Shown: positions 18,034 to 24,690, counted from the stretch's first letter. The stretch: 33,228 nt of DNA from Spirochaetota bacterium (GCA_016934935.1 JAFGRW010000078.1:1-33228), one strand, 5' to 3'. Numbers and translations are program-made. Notes: generated from the letters alone by a model not told the origin.

Positions 18034-19350
18034 CTACCTTTTTGATCTAATATAGTCTTGTGCGACCTTAACAAAATGACTGACCGGACGACGTGACGGA
18101 CAGATAAAGGAACATGCTCCGCATTGGATACAGTCTAGTGGAGAAAACCTTTCGGTGCATTCAGGACGGCTGATCTCGATATTTGCTGCTATTTCGAATG
18201 GTAAAAGATTAATGGGACAGGCCTGAACACAGCGCCCACATCGTATGCAGTTTGCATAGCGTCCTGCTGAACTCTCCTCTTTTGAAAGAAAGAGGAGGCC
18301 GGATGTACCTTTTACAATCGGGATGTCCGTGGTTTCAACGGCTTGACCACACATTGGGCCACCCATGACTATCTTGTGCGGCTGTTCTTTAAGACCGCCA
18401 CATTCACGAATTATATCGGCAATTGTTGTACCAATTCTAATTTTATAATTACCCGGTTTGTTTATTAGTGAACCGCTTACTGTAACAAGCCGTTCAAAAA
18501 GTGGGGTTCCGTAACAGACGGCTTGTTGTATCGCGAAACAGGTACCAATATTTTGTACCACTGTTCCAACTTCCATTGGAAGCCCTCCGGATGGAACGGT
18601 ACGATGCGTAAGTGAATATATAAGCTGCTTTTCTGCTCCTTGCGGGTATTTCGTTTTCAACATGGGGATTTTTATGTTTTTTTCACCAATTTTTTTAAGA
18701 TACTCTTTTATTGTTTTGTATGATCTTTTTTTGTTTGATTCGACCCCGATAATAACATTTTTGACTCCCAGAATTGTTCTGGTTATCATGATACCTTCGA
18801 TAATCTCTTTGTATGAACGTTTTATAAGGGCATCATCAACAGTTAAATAGGGTTCACATTCAGCAGCATTAATTATTAATACATCTATTTTAACATTAGA
18901 AGGCGGCGAAAGTTTTACATGAGTAGGGAATGATGCCCCCCCCATTCCGGCAATACCGGCATCAAAGACCTTCTCCAGAAGATCCTTCGGAGGAAGTTTA
19001 TCCCATTCAATTTTATCGGGTGTTTTTTCGCTGGCGAAATTGCCGTGAGTCTCTATTTGTATACGAAGACCGGATGCAGAGGCCGGTGTTGGTCCATTTG
19101 TGATAGAGGCAATCTTTCCGGGTATGGAAGCGTGAATATTGGAGCTGATAAAACCGTCAGCTTTGGCAATAAGTTGACCGACCTGAACATAATCACCGAC
19201 CTGTACAACAGGAATGGCTGGTTTCCCTATATGCTGTTGTACAGGAACAAAACAGGTATGAGGAACAGAGAGGTTTTCGATAGACCTCTCTTCTGTGAGT
19301 TTTTTGTTTTCAGGGGGGTGAACACCACCCTTGAAAGAAGGATTGAACAT
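18034..19350 (-). CDS. rnfC: Rnf electron transport complex subunit RnfC
   Basis: RnfC is the soluble NADH-binding subunit docked on the cytoplasmic side. The 438-aa product begins with the characteristic FKGGVHPPENK block, has the flavin/NAD-binding motif GIAGMGGASFPTHVK (about 132-146), a SLBB-like region, and two four-cysteine ferredoxin motifs: C368, C371, C374, C378 and C407, C410, C413, C417. These should hold two [4Fe-4S] clusters. It lacks the long repetitive C-terminal tail of proteobacterial RnfC, as usual in anaerobes. The start lies three bases after the end of the 93-aa Cys-rich gene. Confidence 0.95.
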   Translation of the reverse strand: MFNPSFKGGVHPPENKKLTEERSIENLSVPHTCFVPVQQHIGKPAIPVVQVGDYVQVGQLIAKADGFISSNIHASIPGKIASITNGPTPASASGLRIQIETHGNFASEKTPDKIEWDKLPPKDLLEKVFDAGIAGMGGASFPTHVKLSPPSNVKIDVLIINAAECEPYLTVDDALIKRSYKEIIEGIMITRTILGVKNVIIGVESNKKRSYKTIKEYLKKIGEKNIKIPMLKTKYPQGAEKQLIYSLTHRTVPSGGLPMEVGTVVQNIGTCFAIQQAVCYGTPLFERLVTVSGSLINKPGNYKIRIGTTIADIIRECGGLKEQPHKIVMGGPMCGQAVETTDIPIVKGTSGLLFLSKEESSAGRYANCIRCGRCVQACPINLLPFEIAANIEISRPECTERFSPLDCIQCGACSFICPSRRPVSHFVKVAQDYIRSKR

Positions 19351-19353
19351 TGA

Positions 19354-19635
19354 CTACTGATCCTTGGTAGAGTAAATTTCATCCTTGATTGGAAGCTCTT
19401 TGCGGAGGTTTTTAATGTATGGAAAAAGTTCTCCAGATTCTTCGTAGTTGTCACAGTCATCCATAATACGGCGGGCAACGGTAAAGTATTTATAGAGCTT
19501 TTCTTCTCCGGAACGTTTAACCCATTTACGAAGCTTACATTTTACACGTAATACATACTTATCCGGTTCTGCTTCATGTTGTCTTATCACAATGCAATTT
19601 CTGCAGTTAGCGCAGAAAATTTTCTCTTTAGTCAT
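19354..19635 (-). CDS. Small Cys-rich protein heading the rnf operon
   Basis: The 93-aa product has a CxxCxxC motif at C8, C11 and C14 and further cysteines at C33 and C61, in an otherwise basic, soluble, signal-less sequence. Such a pattern could bind zinc or an iron-sulfur cluster; it is far too small and unlike RnfB. No family is recognised. A good ribosome site (GGGAG, complement of 19642-19646) precedes the ATG. It is the first gene of the operon, with rnfC starting three bases after its stop, so its product is likely to be made together with the complex. A role in assembly, electron delivery or regulation is only inference. Confidence 0.72.
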   Translation of the reverse strand: MTKEKIFCANCRNCIVIRQHEAEPDKYVLRVKCKLRKWVKRSGEEKLYKYFTVARRIMDDCDNYEESGELFPYIKNLRKELPIKDEIYSTKDQ

Positions 19636-19963
19636 AATTGTCTCCCGATACGAAACTTATCAGTCAATTGAAGAGATATGTATGCTATTGTAAAGTATTT
19701 TTTTTGAAGTATGGCACTGCGATCAGAGCAGTCAGAGACTTTAAAAGGGTGTTGATTCATATCTATTAATAATTATCCTTTATATCCCGTTTCTTTGACT
19801 GTTTAATTAATTTTCAGGTTTTTAAACTGAATTACCGGCTTGTCAGCCAGCATTACAGGCTCAATATATCCTATTTGCGGGAAGGTGCTATATACTTGTG
19901 AAATATTGAGGGTATCCTGATATCATTTGTTTCCATTTTTAACTTCATTTTATGATATGCGGC
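19636..19963. other. Intergenic region upstream of the rnf operon
   Basis: This 328-bp stretch separates hicB (minus) from the rnf operon (minus) and must contain the rnf promoter. The part nearest the operon (19636-19720) is AT-rich with an A/T run, but no consensus promoter pair is convincing. An inverted repeat CTCAATAT (19860-19867) and ATATTGAG (19903-19910) lies nearer hicB. No clear terminator follows hicB, so some read-through into rnf is possible. No gene was seen. Confidence 0.5.
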
Positions 19964-20380
19964 CTATATCGCTATAATTTGAGAGTTGAAAACCGCTTCT
20001 ATTTTCTCAATGGTTTTTAACGTTGGATTGCATTTTTTTACGTCTTCATATTTCTGGTATGCCTGATAATTAACGTTTAAAAGTTGCGCTGCTTTTTTTT
20101 GTGTAAGGCCTTTTTCCGCCCGCTTCAGCTTCATCCATATTGCAAATGCTAATGTCTTGTCCGGTGCAATATAATAGATGTTTTTTCCTCTGGGCGTTGA
20201 CGGATTAGGAATTTTTATCTTGCGTAAGTCTATTGATTCCAGATAGCCGGTTAAAGCCTCTTTGGCGTTCGAAAGTGCACTTTCAAGATCACTACCATAA
20301 GTGAAACAACCGGGTAAATCAGGAAATTCGACATTGTAAGAATCGTTATCCTTTTTTATTTTTGCGGGATATTGTATCAT
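19964..20380 (-). CDS. hicB: HicB-family antitoxin
   Basis: The 138-aa protein has the partial RNase-H-like HicB fold at the N-terminus (MIQYPAKI, then FPDLPGCFTYGSDLESAL and the helix AKEALTGYLES), which neutralises the toxin, and a C-terminal XRE-type helix-turn-helix (about 85-135, with EKGLTQKKAAQLLNVNYQ) that should bind the operon's own promoter. This is a complete antitoxin by length. Its start overlaps the hicA stop by four bases (ATGA), the toxin-first order normal for hicAB. It lies in a region with signs of horizontal acquisition. Confidence 0.92.
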   Translation of the reverse strand: MIQYPAKIKKDNDSYNVEFPDLPGCFTYGSDLESALSNAKEALTGYLESIDLRKIKIPNPSTPRGKNIYYIAPDKTLAFAIWMKLKRAEKGLTQKKAAQLLNVNYQAYQKYEDVKKCNPTLKTIEKIEAVFNSQIIAI

Positions 20381-20556
20381 TTTAAACCGCCTTCTTTCAT
20401 TATATTATGCAGTGTCCCCTTAGGGATATCTGTTTTACCATGAACAGGAACGGAGACTGTATTTTTACCTTTGACCATGATATGATGAGAACCATTTACT
20501 CTGTCAAGTTTCCAGCCAATAGCCTTGAGTTTTTTAATCAATTCCTTTCCTGTCAT
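20377..20556 (-). CDS. hicA: HicA-family mRNA interferase toxin
   Basis: The 59-aa product has the double-stranded RNA-binding-like HicA fold: GKELIKKLKAIGWKL, then the strand with the catalytic His in GSHHIM, then SVPVHGKTDIPKGTLHNI. It would cleave mRNA and arrest growth when HicB is lost. I choose the ATG at 20556. An upstream in-frame GTG at 20571 lies before the -10 box of the evident promoter and so cannot be in that transcript. With that promoter the mRNA would begin at or next to the ATG. The gene looks intact. Confidence 0.92.
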   Translation of the reverse strand: MTGKELIKKLKAIGWKLDRVNGSHHIMVKGKNTVSVPVHGKTDIPKGTLHNIMKEGGLK

Positions 20557-20561
20557 GGTTA

Positions 20562-20590
20562 AATATACCACATATAAGTTGCATTGTCAA
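20562..20590 (-). promoter_or_regulatory. hicAB promoter, near-consensus sigma-70
   Basis: Read on the minus strand: TTGACA (20590-20585), a 17-nt spacer, TATATT (20567-20562), then TAACC and the hicA ATG. The -35 is perfect and the -10 matches five of six. Transcription would start about six to seven bases after the -10, at 20556-20555 or just before, so the transcript has essentially no leader. HicB probably represses here, but no clear operator palindrome was found. Confidence 0.8.
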
Positions 20591-20808
20591 GCGGTTTTCC
20601 GGTTAGACCGTATCACTTGCCCCATTGCCCGCAGTAAACCGTCCAGCGCTTCTATTAACGGCTGTTTCACGGTCTCCGTTTTTTTGTTTGCAGTTGCTGT
20701 GACTGATTCCCCTTTAACGAAGGCAGCCGTCTTTGCTGAATTGTTTAACACGGACAACATATAACAGAAGTTGGTCCTACATTCGCCTGTTTCCTGTTTA
20801 GTTTTCAT
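20587..20808 (-). CDS. Short ORF next to recombinase remnant (doubtful)
   Basis: A 73-aa frame begins at an ATG overlapping the end of the recombinase remnant in another frame, and ends inside the hicA -35 box. The translation is rich in Thr, Ala and Lys with no recognised motif; its last 25 residues could form a helix. It may be the frameshifted C-terminal tail of the recombinase or simply chance coding. I give it low weight as a real gene. Confidence 0.3.
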   Translation of the reverse strand: MKTKQETGECRTNFCYMLSVLNNSAKTAAFVKGESVTATANKKTETVKQPLIEALDGLLRAMGQVIRSNRKTA

Positions 20809-21004
20809 GGAAGCAGCTTCCGGTACTCATACGGTCGGTTATATGGCCGGTTAATCTCTGAACGTCTGCAAGGGGGACACTCTGAGAAAGAAGGGTACTG
20901 TTTAGCCAGTGTCGCCAGCTATGAAAAGTAATTTCCCGTTTGTACGTTTTTTTGATATTGATTAAAACTATCTGACACTGTTCCGGCCCCTTAATACTGT
21001 GCTT
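20798..21004 (-). pseudogene. Tyrosine recombinase (phage-type integrase) C-terminal remnant
   Basis: On the minus strand a 68-codon stretch, open from just after a TGA at 21007-21005 to a TAA at 20798-20800, translates to a clear integrase C-terminal domain: YKREITFHSWRHWLNS (box II His and Arg), then LADVQRLTGHITDRM (the LGH histidine element). The region where the catalytic tyrosine should follow reads STGSCFHEN and stops, so the nucleophile is missing, and no start codon or N-terminal domain is attached. The remnant lies between tRNA-Gly and hicAB, with local GC higher than its neighbours, and is best read as a decayed integrative element. Confidence 0.75.
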
Positions 21005-21042
21005 TCAGCACCGGTGCTTTGGGTTACTGAAATTCTGTAAAC

Positions 21043-21073
21043 ACGGTATAAAACGTGGCCGTTTCAGTACCGT
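21043..21073. repeat. Imperfect hairpin inside recombinase remnant region
   Basis: ACGGTA (21043-21048) and TACCGT (21068-21073) enclose a nested AAACG/CGTTT pair around a TGGC loop. A separate 12-bp perfect palindrome, AGCACCGGTGCT, lies at 21007-21018. These dyads fall within the non-coding part between the tRNA and the recombinase remnant. They could be recombinase-associated sites or parts of a dead element; nothing decides this. Confidence 0.45.
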
Positions 21074-21110
21074 AACAAGTATTAAGTCCGCCGGTTCTTC
21101 TTGCGGGAAT

Positions 21111-21168
21111 AAAAAAGGCCTATTCGCTGAACATTATCTATTGATTTGTACAGAAAACAGGCCGTTTT
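21111..21168 (-). terminator. Possible terminator of tRNA-Gly
   Basis: On the minus strand AAAA-C-GGCCT (21168-21159) can pair with AGGCC-TTTT (21121-21113), with one bulged C, and the 3' arm runs into six T residues (21116-21111). The loop of 37 nt is long, which lowers confidence. It is the first T run downstream of the tRNA. Confidence 0.4.
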
Positions 21169-21280
21169 ATGAGCGGGTGATGGGAATCGAACCCACGCTA
21201 TCAGCTTGGAAGGCTGAAGTTCTACCATTGAACTACACCCGCGGTTATAGAGACTATATATTTACGCCCCTGTTTTCTGT
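21150..21280. repeat. 12-bp inverted repeat flanking tRNA-Gly
   Basis: ACAGAAAACAGG at 21150-21161 is the exact reverse complement of 21269-21280. Both copies have TTG just outside; the left one has an extra T between. The right copy is part of the tRNA promoter (end of the -35 box and the spacer), the left copy lies ten bases beyond the tRNA 3' end. Because the right copy is upstream of the transcription start, the two cannot pair in the tRNA precursor. Confidence 0.75.
21172..21242 (-). tRNA. tRNA-Gly (anticodon UCC)
   Basis: The minus strand folds into a 71-nt cloverleaf: acceptor stem GCGGGTG/CACCCGC, D arm GTTC-AATGGTA-GAAC, anticodon arm TCAGC-CTTCCAA-GCTGA with anticodon TCC, variable loop TAGC, and T arm GTGGG-TTCGATT-CCCAT. 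The discriminator base is U, as usual for glycine. CCA is not encoded and must be added. Its 3' side abuts the recombinase remnant, fitting use as an integration target. Confidence 0.97.
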
Positions 21281-21283
21281 CAA
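21255..21283 (-). promoter_or_regulatory. Promoter of tRNA-Gly, near-consensus sigma-70
   Basis: Read on the minus strand: TTGACA (21283-21278), a 17-nt spacer (21277-21261), TATATA (21260-21255). The tRNA 5' end (21242) lies 12 nt after the -10, leaving a leader of about five to six nucleotides. The spacer contains a GGGGC tract. Confidence 0.85.
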
Positions 21284-21500
21284 TCGATATTCGAATTCTT
21301 ATTTAAAAAATCCTGATCATGGACCCGGTTATGAACGATCTTTACAAGAAGTACAGATAACAACATATAATTTTAACCGCATTATTTGAAAAGGTTTTAA
21401 AGCAAAAAGACAGTATATGCCGATCATATTAATAGTAATTTTCGCTAACTTTTTTTAAATCATTTATTTATAGAACAAGGTTAAGTGCAGGGGAGCGGTT

Positions 21501-22040
21501 ATGAAAATGCAAAAATTATTATCTATTGTTTTTATACTACTTTTAACAGCGTTTTTCTCATGTGAAATTGAAGATGATCCTGAGGACGATAATTCCAATA
21601 ATCTCGATTTCCGTATCGCGGCAGTCAATGTTAACGGAACAGTTACGGACACGTATTCCGAAACATATTCATATAATGATCAGGGATATCTAACAACATT
21701 AATTGTAAAAGATAGTGCCGGAAACACCAGCAGCATAACATCATTTGAATATTCATCAGACTGGAAACTGGTCAAGAAAGTTACTACAGCCGGTGGAGAG
21801 ACCGTAGTAACCGAAAATGAGTATGATGAAAAACGCAGAATAAAATCCACCATGAAAGATCAGAATGGAATCATTCTGGGAATAGTAAATTTCTATTATG
21901 ATGAAAGAGGTCGAATTTCTAAGAAGGAAGAAAAAGATGCTTCTGGTCTTGTTAACGGATCGGCAGACTATGTATATGAAGATGGAACTCCCAAAGGTGA
22001 TGCAGAAAATATTACCCTTAGGATATTGAATAACCAATAA
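21501..22040 (+). CDS. Lipoprotein with YD/RHS-like repeats
   Basis: The 179-aa product opens with a signal peptide ending in FFSC, a relaxed spirochaete-type lipobox, followed by an acidic Glu/Asp/Asn stretch (about 22-34). The remainder is made of three short strand repeats resembling YD repeats: YSYNDQGYLTTLIVKDSAGN, ENEYDEKRRIKSTMKDQNG and YYDERGRISKKEEKDASG. Three repeats make only a small fragment of a beta-sheet compared with full RHS/YD shells. It would be a small surface or periplasmic lipoprotein of unknown role. The start has a strong AGGGGAG site (21489-21495) with five bases of spacing. It stands alone between the tRNA and a convergent gene. Confidence 0.78.
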   Translation: MKMQKLLSIVFILLLTAFFSCEIEDDPEDDNSNNLDFRIAAVNVNGTVTDTYSETYSYNDQGYLTTLIVKDSAGNTSSITSFEYSSDWKLVKKVTTAGGETVVTENEYDEKRRIKSTMKDQNGIILGIVNFYYDERGRISKKEEKDASGLVNGSADYVYEDGTPKGDAENITLRILNNQ

Positions 22041-22068
22041 CTCAATTTTTTGAAATACTTATTTAAAA

Positions 22069-22101
22069 TTCCGGGACAAAATATTTATTAATGTCCCGGA
22101 A
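22069..22101 (-). terminator. Hairpin between convergent genes
   Basis: TTCCGGGACA (22069-22078) and TGTCCCGGAA (22092-22101) form a perfect 10-bp stem with a 13-nt AT loop. On the minus strand the stem is followed by TTTTAAATAAG, a weak T tract, so it suits the minus-strand gene ending at 22119; on the plus strand there is no T run. Confidence 0.6.
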
Positions 22102-22118
22102 ATCATCATCACTGAATA

Positions 22119-22706
22119 TTATTCACTACAATACCTTACCGGCATTACGTAAAAAGCGTTGTACTTTCCCCAATAGTATTGTTTACCCTTATTTCTTTCA
22201 TAAGTTGCAATATTCCAGGCATAATGGATCGAATAGCTTGTAGAACTCCAGTAGTGATGATTTTCGTTTTCTATCAGACCTTTAGATATCAAGTTTGAAT
22301 AAATCATTTCCAATTCATCTTTAGAAGGCAGGAACCAATCATCTTTTCCGCCTCCCCGGTAAGAATGCGCCATTTTTGCGGCAAATGTTTTTTCTGAACA
22401 ATGCTCAACATGATTAATGGTATTTTCCCGGCCGGTTCCGACGGTCTTTCCACCTGTTCCTCCCATCGAATAACGATAGCACCCCCAAACAGCTCTTCCT
22501 ATAGCTTTTGGAGCAGCCTCCATATAGCGCCATCCGTCACTATTGTCTCCTTTATCGTAAAAAATTATGCCACCTGCCGGACCAATGTCACCAATTGAAT
22601 ATCCATTTTTACCGGCACATAAACGATTAATAATTAATAATGAAAAAACTAAAAAAAGGAGAATAATAAAAAATCGCCTACTTGCAAATTTTTCTGCAAA
22701 TTCCAT
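22119..22706 (-). CDS. Membrane-anchored DUF1566-type protein
   Basis: The 195-aa product has one N-terminal transmembrane segment (about 11-29) and an exported domain of the DUF1566 (Lcl C-terminal-like) type. Diagnostic parts are IGDIGPAGGIIFYDKG near 38, WRYMEAAP near 59, DDWFLPSKDELEMIY near 122, YWSSTSYSIHYAWNI near 151 and the terminal VMPVRYC. Family members are secreted or surface proteins, often found in many copies in treponemes and related bacteria, and their exact function is not known. A GAGG lies about eight bases before the ATG. It is next to a membrane LuxR-type regulator on the same strand, 190 bp away, but a separate promoter is likely. Confidence 0.82.
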   Translation of the reverse strand: MEFAEKFASRRFFIILLFLVFSLLIINRLCAGKNGYSIGDIGPAGGIIFYDKGDNSDGWRYMEAAPKAIGRAVWGCYRYSMGGTGGKTVGTGRENTINHVEHCSEKTFAAKMAHSYRGGGKDDWFLPSKDELEMIYSNLISKGLIENENHHYWSSTSYSIHYAWNIATYERNKGKQYYWGKYNAFYVMPVRYCSE

Positions 22707-22896
22707 AATAAATACCTCATAAGTTTGAATTAATGGTTAATATTTATATAGAAATGTGCAAAATTATGAAGAAGTTATTTTTAACCTTCTGCACACTCAA
22801 CTTGTAATAATAATTTTAACCATTTACGGAATATTTATACATCTAATCACAGATATTGTAAATGGGACAAAAGTTCTAATTGGGTAATTTAGTCAT

Positions 22897-23802
22897 CTAA
22901 TTATCACGGCAGCAGTTAATCAGGTCGATTCTGTTTTCAGAATCTGTTTTTTGAAACATGCTATAAACATGTTTTTTAACAGTGGAACCTGATATTTGCA
23001 GATTTGCCGCTATCTGATTGTTGGTGTAGCCTTTCAATATCAGATAAAAAACCTCTTTTTCTCTCACAGTAAACTGGTACTGATTAAGCATATAAGAAAT
23101 ATTTTCTGATATATCTGATCCGATTTTAATTAGATAATGATACGAACGGGGTATAACAAGGAAAGAAATTAAAAGAGGGATAAAGATGGAAAAATTGAAA
23201 CCTTTCTCTTTTAAAAAAATGAATTCAGGGAAAAGAGGCCAAAAGATATCCATTATACCGGGGAGCAGGTATGCAATGCCCAGAATTAACGTATAGACAA
23301 GATACGATCTTTGAAAAAGGGTCTTATTATAAAGATTAATCGCCATCAATATCAGACAATAAATATGTACGATTAAAAAAAGAGCCCCGCAAACTATAAC
23401 TGCATAAAGAAAACAGGATTGATATGTTCCATCAAAATAGAAAATCAGAAACGGCAATGAAAATATTTGAATAATGGAAATCGGAACAACAAACATCGGC
23501 AATTTTTTTTCAAGATATGTGTGAATCAGGCATGGTAATGCTAATGTAGTTATCACAAGAGATATAATATCTAAAATAGATGCAGTTATGGTAATGCCGG
23601 AATTATTTATTCCATAATCAGCCAAATACTGAACACTCAGGAAAAGTCTTGAAAATATGGATAACAGTACAGCAAACATGTATACCAAGCCTGCCTTCAA
23701 TGTTATCAAATGATATTTTGATACCAGTGGAGTAAAGAAACATATAGCACAGCAGAAAGCAGTAAAAACCAACAAATTTAACCATAATACGATAGTGCTC
23801 AT
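22897..23802 (-). CDS. Membrane-bound LuxR-family transcriptional regulator
   Basis: The 301-aa protein joins about seven hydrophobic helices (about 3-25, 33-52, 65-90, 98-118, 122-153, 167-185, 193-213) to a C-terminal LuxR-type helix-turn-helix (244-301) with FTVREKEVFYLILKGYTNNQIA and the recognition helix GSTVKKHVYSMFQK. This is a one-component sensor in which the membrane part probably perceives a signal and the cytoplasmic tail binds DNA. There is no receiver domain. AAGGA lies about ten bases before the ATG. It lies between the DUF1566 gene and a small protein gene; its targets cannot be told from the sequence. Confidence 0.87.
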   Translation of the reverse strand: MSTIVLWLNLLVFTAFCCAICFFTPLVSKYHLITLKAGLVYMFAVLLSIFSRLFLSVQYLADYGINNSGITITASILDIISLVITTLALPCLIHTYLEKKLPMFVVPISIIQIFSLPFLIFYFDGTYQSCFLYAVIVCGALFLIVHIYCLILMAINLYNKTLFQRSYLVYTLILGIAYLLPGIMDIFWPLFPEFIFLKEKGFNFSIFIPLLISFLVIPRSYHYLIKIGSDISENISYMLNQYQFTVREKEVFYLILKGYTNNQIAANLQISGSTVKKHVYSMFQKTDSENRIDLINCCRDN

Positions 23803-23838
23803 ATTTTCACAATCCTTTCAGATCAATAGAGATCAACT

Positions 23839-23868
23839 AATATGGATAATAACAGGTTATCGTGTCAA
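23839..23868 (-). promoter_or_regulatory. Possible promoter of the LuxR-type gene
   Basis: Minus strand: TTGACA (23868-23863), an 18-nt spacer and CATATT (23844-23839), which leaves a leader of about 30 nt. The -10 matches four of six. The spacer holds a small dyad, GATAA/TTATC, that could be an operator. Confidence 0.42.
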
Positions 23869-23886
23869 GCACGAGAGCAAATGATT

Positions 23887-23927
23887 AAACAAAAAGGGAT
23901 TGCCGCTTAGGCAATCCCTTTTTGTTT
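23887..23927 (-). terminator. Strong intrinsic terminator
   Basis: An 18-bp perfect stem (23887-23904 with 23910-23927) closes the loop GCTTA. It includes AAAAAGGGATTGCC and its complement, so a T-rich run follows the GC-rich part on either strand. It lies just downstream of the minus-strand gene that ends at 23959. Confidence 0.88.
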
Positions 23928-23958
23928 TGATAATCAATAAACAAAATTTTACCGGGTA

Positions 23959-24183
23959 TTACATGGCATATAGATCAATTGATGAGACATCAGGTATGGC
24001 AATTCTTGTCTCAAGATTTTTTTTATCAAACATGACTATTTCGTCTTCAATAAGATCCCTGTTTTTATTAAGCTCTATTGATTTGCCGTCTTTAAGATGC
24101 ACTACAATATCAAGCCCTTTAATTGAAATGTACTTATCCAGCATTTCCTTGAAGCTCATCGGTTTTTTCTGCCTTGTTTTCAT
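23959..24183 (-). CDS. Small protein, possibly Sm/Hfq-like beta barrel
   Basis: The 74-aa product is charged, soluble and without cysteine. A helical N-terminus (about 9-21) is followed by strand-like stretches IVVHLKDGKSIEL, DEIVMFDKK and ETRIAIPDVSSIDLY, an order that recalls the small five-stranded barrels of Sm/Hfq or SH3-like proteins (DG turn, final SSI strand). The likeness is by eye and no family signature is certain. The start at 24183 is fixed by a perfect AGGAGG (complement of 24188-24193) with four to five bases of spacing; the longer frame starting at 24216 has none. It is monocistronic, ending before a strong terminator, and the strong ribosome site suggests good expression. Confidence 0.75.
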   Translation of the reverse strand: MKTRQKKPMSFKEMLDKYISIKGLDIVVHLKDGKSIELNKNRDLIEDEIVMFDKKNLETRIAIPDVSSIDLYAM

Positions 24184-24629
24184 CTTTCCTCCTGTCATCA
24201 TGTGACAATTGGACACCTTGTATAATAATTTAAATAGTTCTGTTGTTGCCGGCCGTTATAACATGGGAGGGCATAACAAAGAAGTTTAAAACAATGTATA
24301 GATGTCCGTTTATTTTTATGAGTTCACTAACAGCTGTATTATGTCTCATTAAAATTATCGGCACTTTCCTGTTTATGTTAAGTAAATTGTCTTAACTGTA
24401 AAAAAAAAATGATGTTTTGAACGATTTCATTAACGGCAAAGTTGTTAACAAAAATAGATTTAAAACAGAAAAGCAAAAATAAATTCGACCGGTATTTCTT
24501 TAAGCCAAATAATACAAGTTTTGCTGTTTATAGCTCCCATAGAAACTGCGATATTATAGTTTACAAATGCAATAACAGAAAAGAGAACGGTAAGAAACAT
24601 AATGGTAATTCTTTATCATTCACAATAAT
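24184..24629. other. AT-rich intergenic region
   Basis: About 450 bp between divergent genes. It must hold the promoter of the 74-aa gene on the minus strand, near 24200-24260, where TATTAT-like elements occur but no firm -35 is seen. The rest has scattered stops and short runs such as ten A residues at about 24401-24410. A 63-codon frame from a TTG at 24442 has no ribosome site and looks like chance. Confidence 0.5.
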
Positions 24630-24657
24630 TTGACAGATCTGATAAATTCAATAATAT
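24630..24657 (+). promoter_or_regulatory. Probable promoter of the 24691-27500 operon
   Basis: TTGACA (24630-24635), a 16-nt spacer and TAATAT (24652-24657). The -10 matches four of six. A perfect TATAAT at 24669-24674 is too close to the ribosome site to be the main -10 but could be a second one. Confidence 0.5.
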
Positions 24658-24690
24658 CAGGGTATATGTATAATAAATATGGAGTTATTT

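Noticed and set aside
20525..20764. 79-codon plus-strand frame over the hicA promoter and recombinase tail
   Set aside because: It overlaps the convincing hicA promoter on the other strand, and its translation shows no known motif.
21150..21280. Inverted repeat as a clamp joining the ends of the tRNA precursor
   Set aside because: The right arm is inside the promoter and upstream of the predicted transcription start, so it would not be in the RNA.
24442..24633. 63-codon plus-strand frame in the 24.2-24.7 kb gap
   Set aside because: It starts at TTG without a ribosome site, is very Asn/Lys-rich as expected for random AT-rich sequence, and ends before the promoter of the next operon.
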